Below the pieces are notes generated by a model. That model ran no database searches. It was not told where the DNA came from and was given only the letters and a program-made list of their open reading frames with translations. A stretch of 23,156 nt of DNA from Austwickia sp040006675 (GTDB lineage Bacteria; Actinomycetota; Actinomycetes; Actinomycetales; Dermatophilaceae): contig JBDTWM010000034.1 of the NCBI GenBank assembly GCA_040006675.1, forward strand, positions 1 through 23,156, read 5' to 3'. The position numbers were made by a program, and so were the translations under genes. Below are positions 19,149 through 23,156 of this stretch, in pieces; position 1 is the first letter of the stretch; every line of letters begins with the position of its first letter.

Positions 19149-20720
19149 ATGACAGGAGCCACACCCCCCGCACTCCGCTGGCGTCGGGCGTTCACGTGGG
19201 TCGCCGGCATCGCCGTCGTCCTGGTTCTCGCACTGCTGGGATACGTCGCGTTCGAGTACATCAGCCTCGACCGCGGGTTGCGGCGCTCGGGTGCGCTCGG
19301 TGACGGTGATTCGAACGCACGTCTCGGTTCTGATGTGAACATGCTCCTCATGGGCCTGGACAGTCGGCTCGACCTGCGCGGGAATCCGCTCCCGCAGGAG
19401 TTGTACGACGCCATGCACACCGGCAACTCCAGCATCGGGGCGATGAATGCGAACGTGCTGATGTTCGTCCACATCCCCTCGGACGGAAGCCGCGCCACGG
19501 TGATCCAGATCCCCCGGGACAACTTCGTCACTTTTCCCGGCTGCCCGGGGGGTCGCTGCGACGGCAAGATCAAGGAAGCGTACGACCAGGCCTTCGAGGC
19601 CGAAAAGGCCCGCCTTTCCCCCGACGTGACCACCCCGGACGAACAGAAGCACACCCTCGCACGCGAGGCCGGACGCGCCGAGGAGATCAAGACGGTCGAG
19701 GCCTTCCTCGGCAACGGCATTCGCATCAACCACTTCGTCGAGGTGACCATGGTCGCCTTCTATCAGGTGGCCAAGGTGGTCCAGCCGATCACGGTCTGCC
19801 TCAAGGACACCACCAAGGACAGCTATTCCGGCGCCGACTTCCAAGCCGGCCGGCAAACCATCACCGCCGAACAGGCCGTCGCCTTCGTCCGGCAGCGCCG
19901 CGACGAGCTGGTAGCAAGCTCGGACTTCACAGATCTGGACCGCGAGCGCCGCCAGCAGGCGTTCATCGCCTCCCTGGCCTATCAGCTCCGGCAGAAGGGT
20001 ACGTTCGCCAACCCGAAGACCATCAACGACCTCGTCGGGGTGGCCAAGGACAACATCGCGGTCGACAACGACCTGAACCTCGTCCAGTTCGCCCAGCAGG
20101 CCACCGCCCTCACCAGCGGCAACGTCACGTTCTTCACGCTGCCGATCAAGGGATACTTCACCGACAAGTACGGCGGCGCCTCCAACGAGGTGGACCTGCC
20201 CGTCCTGCAGGCCACTATCCGTCAGCTGTTGTCCGGGCAGCCGGAGCCGAGCGCGACCACCACCAGTGCCGCCCCGAGGCTCACCGTGTCGGTCCTGAAC
20301 GGGTCCGGCGTCGACGGTGCCGGCAACATCCTGCTCACCGGCCTGGCCAAGCTGGGGTATCCATCCGGCGATGCCAAGACGACCCCCGTGCCGCGGCCCA
20401 GGACCGTCGTCGCGTACGCGACGGGGCAGGGCGCTGCCGCGGCCGAGCTCGCGGCTCTGCTCGGCGCCGGCGTCACGTCCGTGGAGGATCCCGCGATCGA
20501 GGCCGGTACCCTTCAGGTGACGCTCGGGCAGGGCTACCAGGCGCCTCCTTCGCTCGGCGACGCGTCCGGTAGCGCGACGACCGGGGCCGCTGCGCCCGGA
20601 GGTCCCGCGTCGGCGACACCGCTGGCGCCGACCACGGTCGGCGCGGGGGGCGCCGGCGAGGACACCGCGGCCACCACCTTGACGGCGCTGTTCGGAGATG
20701 GCATCCCCTGCGTGAAGTGA
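19149..20720 (+). CDS. LytR-CpsA-Psr (LCP) family cell-wall glycopolymer ligase with LytR C-terminal domain
   Basis: Membrane-anchored enzyme of the LCP family, which attaches polymers such as teichoic acids or arabinogalactan-type glycans to peptidoglycan on the outer face. The 523-aa product has a short basic N-terminus, one transmembrane segment (about 15-35), then the LCP domain (about 60-300) with the family residues in MLLMGLDSR (D71, R73), QIPRDNFV and FVRQRRDEL. Next comes a LytR_C domain (about 377-465: LTVSVLNGSGVDGAGN), then an Ala/Gly/Thr/Pro-rich tail. The tail closes with GDGIPCVK, like the conserved end of many actinobacterial LCP proteins. The frame is open upstream to 19017 inside the GntR gene, but the ATG at 19149 fits the membrane anchor and the -10 box. 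Prephenate dehydratase follows after 33 bp. Confidence 0.94.
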   Translation: MTGATPPALRWRRAFTWVAGIAVVLVLALLGYVAFEYISLDRGLRRSGALGDGDSNARLGSDVNMLLMGLDSRLDLRGNPLPQELYDAMHTGNSSIGAMNANVLMFVHIPSDGSRATVIQIPRDNFVTFPGCPGGRCDGKIKEAYDQAFEAEKARLSPDVTTPDEQKHTLAREAGRAEEIKTVEAFLGNGIRINHFVEVTMVAFYQVAKVVQPITVCLKDTTKDSYSGADFQAGRQTITAEQAVAFVRQRRDELVASSDFTDLDRERRQQAFIASLAYQLRQKGTFANPKTINDLVGVAKDNIAVDNDLNLVQFAQQATALTSGNVTFFTLPIKGYFTDKYGGASNEVDLPVLQATIRQLLSGQPEPSATTTSAAPRLTVSVLNGSGVDGAGNILLTGLAKLGYPSGDAKTTPVPRPRTVVAYATGQGAAAAELAALLGAGVTSVEDPAIEAGTLQVTLGQGYQAPPSLGDASGSATTGAAAPGGPASATPLAPTTVGAGGAGEDTAATTLTALFGDGIPCVK

Positions 20721-20753
20721 GCACCCGCCACAACGCCGAAGGACCATACGCGC

Positions 20754-21620
20754 ATGATGCGGATTACCTATCAGGGCGAGCCCGGCTGTAACGGTCATCT
20801 GGCCTGCCGCGAGATGTACCCCACCTGGGAGGCGGTGCCGCGCGCGAGCTTCGAGGACGCGTTCGCAGAGGTTGCCTCGGGCGGGGCCGCCCGGGCCATG
20901 ATCCCGATCGACAATTCCCTGGCGGGCCGGGTCGCCGACATCCACACCCTGCTGCCGCACGCGGGCCTGCACATCGTCGGTGAGCACTTCCTGCGGATTC
21001 GGTTCGAGCTCCTGGGGATTCCGGGCGCAACGATCGAGAATGCGCGGACGGTGCACAGCCACATCCACGCGCTCGGCCAGTGCCGTGAGCTGATCCGCGC
21101 CCACGGCCTCACCCCCGTCATCGCGGGGGACACGGCCGGGTCGGCGCGGGAGGTGCGCGAGTGGGCGGATCCGACCCGCCTGTCGATCGCGCCTCGCGGC
21201 GCCGCCGAGCTGTACGGATTGGACATCCTCGCAACCGACGTCGAGGACGACCCCACGAACACGACCCGGTTCATCGTCCTCGCCCCGGAAGGACGCATTC
21301 CGACCCGTGCCGAGCTGGACGGGCCGGTCATGACGAGCTTCGTCTTCCGGGTCCGCAACATCCCCTCCGCCCTCTATAAGGCGCTCGGCGGGTTCGCCAC
21401 CAACGGGGTCAACATGACACGGCTGGAGAGCTACATGGTCGGCGAGGAGTTCGCCTCGACCATGTTCATGTCGGACGTCGAAGGTCACCCCGAGGACCGT
21501 CCGTTGGCACTCGCTCTGGAGGAGCTCGACTTCTTCACCACCGAGTTCCGGATGCTCGGCGTCTATCCCTCACACGAGCACCGGCGACGCCCGGGCGCTC
21601 TGAACGGGAATCGTGACTAG
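20754..21620 (+). CDS. pheA: Prephenate dehydratase with C-terminal ACT domain
   Basis: Converts prephenate to phenylpyruvate in phenylalanine synthesis. The 288-aa product has the PDT domain (1-180): ITYQGEPGCNGHLACREMYP, MIPIDNSLAGRVADIHTLLP, VHSHIHALGQC, AGDTAGSAREV and the catalytic NTTRF (169-173). The ACT regulatory domain (about 193-270) starts with SFVFRVRNIPSALYKALGGF. The usual phenylalanine-site ESRP motif is ESYM here (LESYMVG), and GALY is SALY. The EPG..(S/G)H, SLAGRVADIH and HALGQC segments resemble alphaproteobacterial PDTs more than the classic corynebacterial type. ATG 20754 (or 20757) has GAAGGA about 10 nt upstream. It lies 33 bp after the LCP gene and may be co-transcribed with it. 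Confidence 0.95.
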   Translation: MMRITYQGEPGCNGHLACREMYPTWEAVPRASFEDAFAEVASGGAARAMIPIDNSLAGRVADIHTLLPHAGLHIVGEHFLRIRFELLGIPGATIENARTVHSHIHALGQCRELIRAHGLTPVIAGDTAGSAREVREWADPTRLSIAPRGAAELYGLDILATDVEDDPTNTTRFIVLAPEGRIPTRAELDGPVMTSFVFRVRNIPSALYKALGGFATNGVNMTRLESYMVGEEFASTMFMSDVEGHPEDRPLALALEELDFFTTEFRMLGVYPSHEHRRRPGALNGNRD

Positions 21621-21667
21621 GGACGGGCCGTAAACGTCGTCAGGATCCTTCAGGTGGGGCCGTGCGG

Positions 21668-21690
21668 GCGGGGCGGGATTCTCGCCCCGC
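21668..21690 (+). terminator. Possible terminator hairpin after pheA
   Basis: gcggggcg (21668-21675) and cgccccgc (21683-21690) form a perfect 8-bp G/C stem with a 7-nt loop, 47 nt after the pheA stop. There is no U tract. Confidence 0.5.
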
Positions 21691-21918
21691 GTCCTTCCGC
21701 GCCGCGCCGGCCCATCCCGACCCATCGCCCCGTCGCGCGGAACCTCGCTCCCGTGCGCCGCGCGTCGGGTCTCGCCCAGAGGAATGCTCTCCAGCGAGCC
21801 GTCAGGAGTGCGCGAGGGGGGCCCGGGTGGGCGGCCTCGACGCGGTCGCGGGCCGCCGTCGACGGGCGGCGATCACGTTTGGTCGCCCCGCGGACTCCCG
21901 GCGAGGCTCTCCGGCCGT

Positions 21919-21924
21919 TAGAGT
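21919..21924 (+). promoter_or_regulatory. Candidate -10 box (TAGAGT) giving a leaderless thiolase transcript
   Basis: TAGAGT is followed by 7 nt and the ATG at 21932, and no Shine-Dalgarno sequence is present. This box decides the start against the longer open frame back to 21662. Confidence 0.48.
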
Positions 21925-21931
21925 CCTCGCC

Positions 21932-23113
<1,182 letters not shown>

Positions 23114-23156
23114 CCGCAGCGACGTCGTGGTGGACGCCGAGGTCGACGCTGTGGAC

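Larger units (their letters stand above)
21621..21931. other. Intergenic region of 311 bp between pheA and the thiolase gene
   Basis: It holds a G/C hairpin (21668-21690) and the thiolase -10 box (21919-21924). The stretch from about 21691 to 21900 is open in one plus-strand frame, but it reads as Arg/Ala/Pro-rich sequence without a start signal or family likeness. I see no gene, tRNA or recognisable riboswitch in it. Confidence 0.6.

Noticed and set aside
19125..21488. Minus-strand open frame of 787 codons opposite the LCP and pheA genes
   Set aside because: It is a GC-bias shadow of two well-supported plus-strand genes. Its translation is Arg/Gly/Asp/Val-rich without domain motifs, and it crosses the pheA-LCP intergenic gap.
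21662..21931. Longer start for the thiolase
   Set aside because: The 90 extra residues are Arg/Ala/Pro-rich with no targeting signal. ATG 21932 gives exactly the conserved thiolase start and has a -10 box 7 nt upstream.

Overview
The window is high-GC DNA from an actinomycete, most likely a Micrococcales relative. This is inferred from strong G/C third-position bias, compact gene spacing, GTG starts, actinobacterial protein styles (DesA3-type desaturase with its ferredoxin reductase, CsoR copper regulon, LCP protein with a LytR C-terminal domain) and several genes whose -10 box lies only 5-9 nt before the start codon, as in leaderless transcripts. I saw no rRNA, tRNA, CRISPR array, insertion sequence or prophage gene. 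Most of the window looks like ordinary chromosomal housekeeping sequence.

Layout. (1) 1-2.5 kb: a protein-L-isoaspartate methyltransferase-like gene (-) diverges from a glutamate-transporter-fold symporter with altered ligand residues (+), followed by a 71-aa helical protein and a strong hairpin terminator. (2) 2.5-6.1 kb, all minus strand: a pirin, a SIRT4-like sirtuin and citrate synthase. (3) 6.1-10.3 kb: a PucR/CdaR-type regulator (-) diverges from a ferredoxin-reductase/acyl-desaturase pair (+). Just downstream of the regulator is a 58-codon remnant of a pentapeptide-repeat protein. (4) 10.3-12.0 kb: an alpha/beta-hydrolase fold protein that lacks its nucleophile serine, overlapping by 4 nt a class IV aminotransferase (aminodeoxychorismate lyase-like). 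(5) 12.0-15.2 kb: copper homeostasis operon csoR-copZ-copA behind a promoter with an embedded CsoR-like palindrome. (6) 15.2-16.9 kb, minus strand: a cytidylate-kinase-like protein without a recognisable Walker A lysine, coupled to an HTH protein. (7) 17.0-19.1 kb: a YciO-family protein, a frameshifted small gene, and a GntR/FCD regulator. (8) 19.1-23.1 kb: an LCP cell-wall ligase, prephenate dehydratase and an acetyl-CoA acetyltransferase.

How the genes work together. Clear functional units are the copper operon (sensor, chaperone, exporter) and the desaturase with its electron donor, probably controlled by the divergent PucR-type regulator. The sirtuin sits just upstream of citrate synthase, and the predicted citrate synthase -10 box overlaps the sirtuin stop codon. 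The other neighbours look like independent housekeeping genes. I found no convincing new defence or mobile system. The most unusual items are the inactive-looking hydrolase, the kinase-like/HTH pair, the two broken small genes, the variant symporter and the set of probable leaderless starts.
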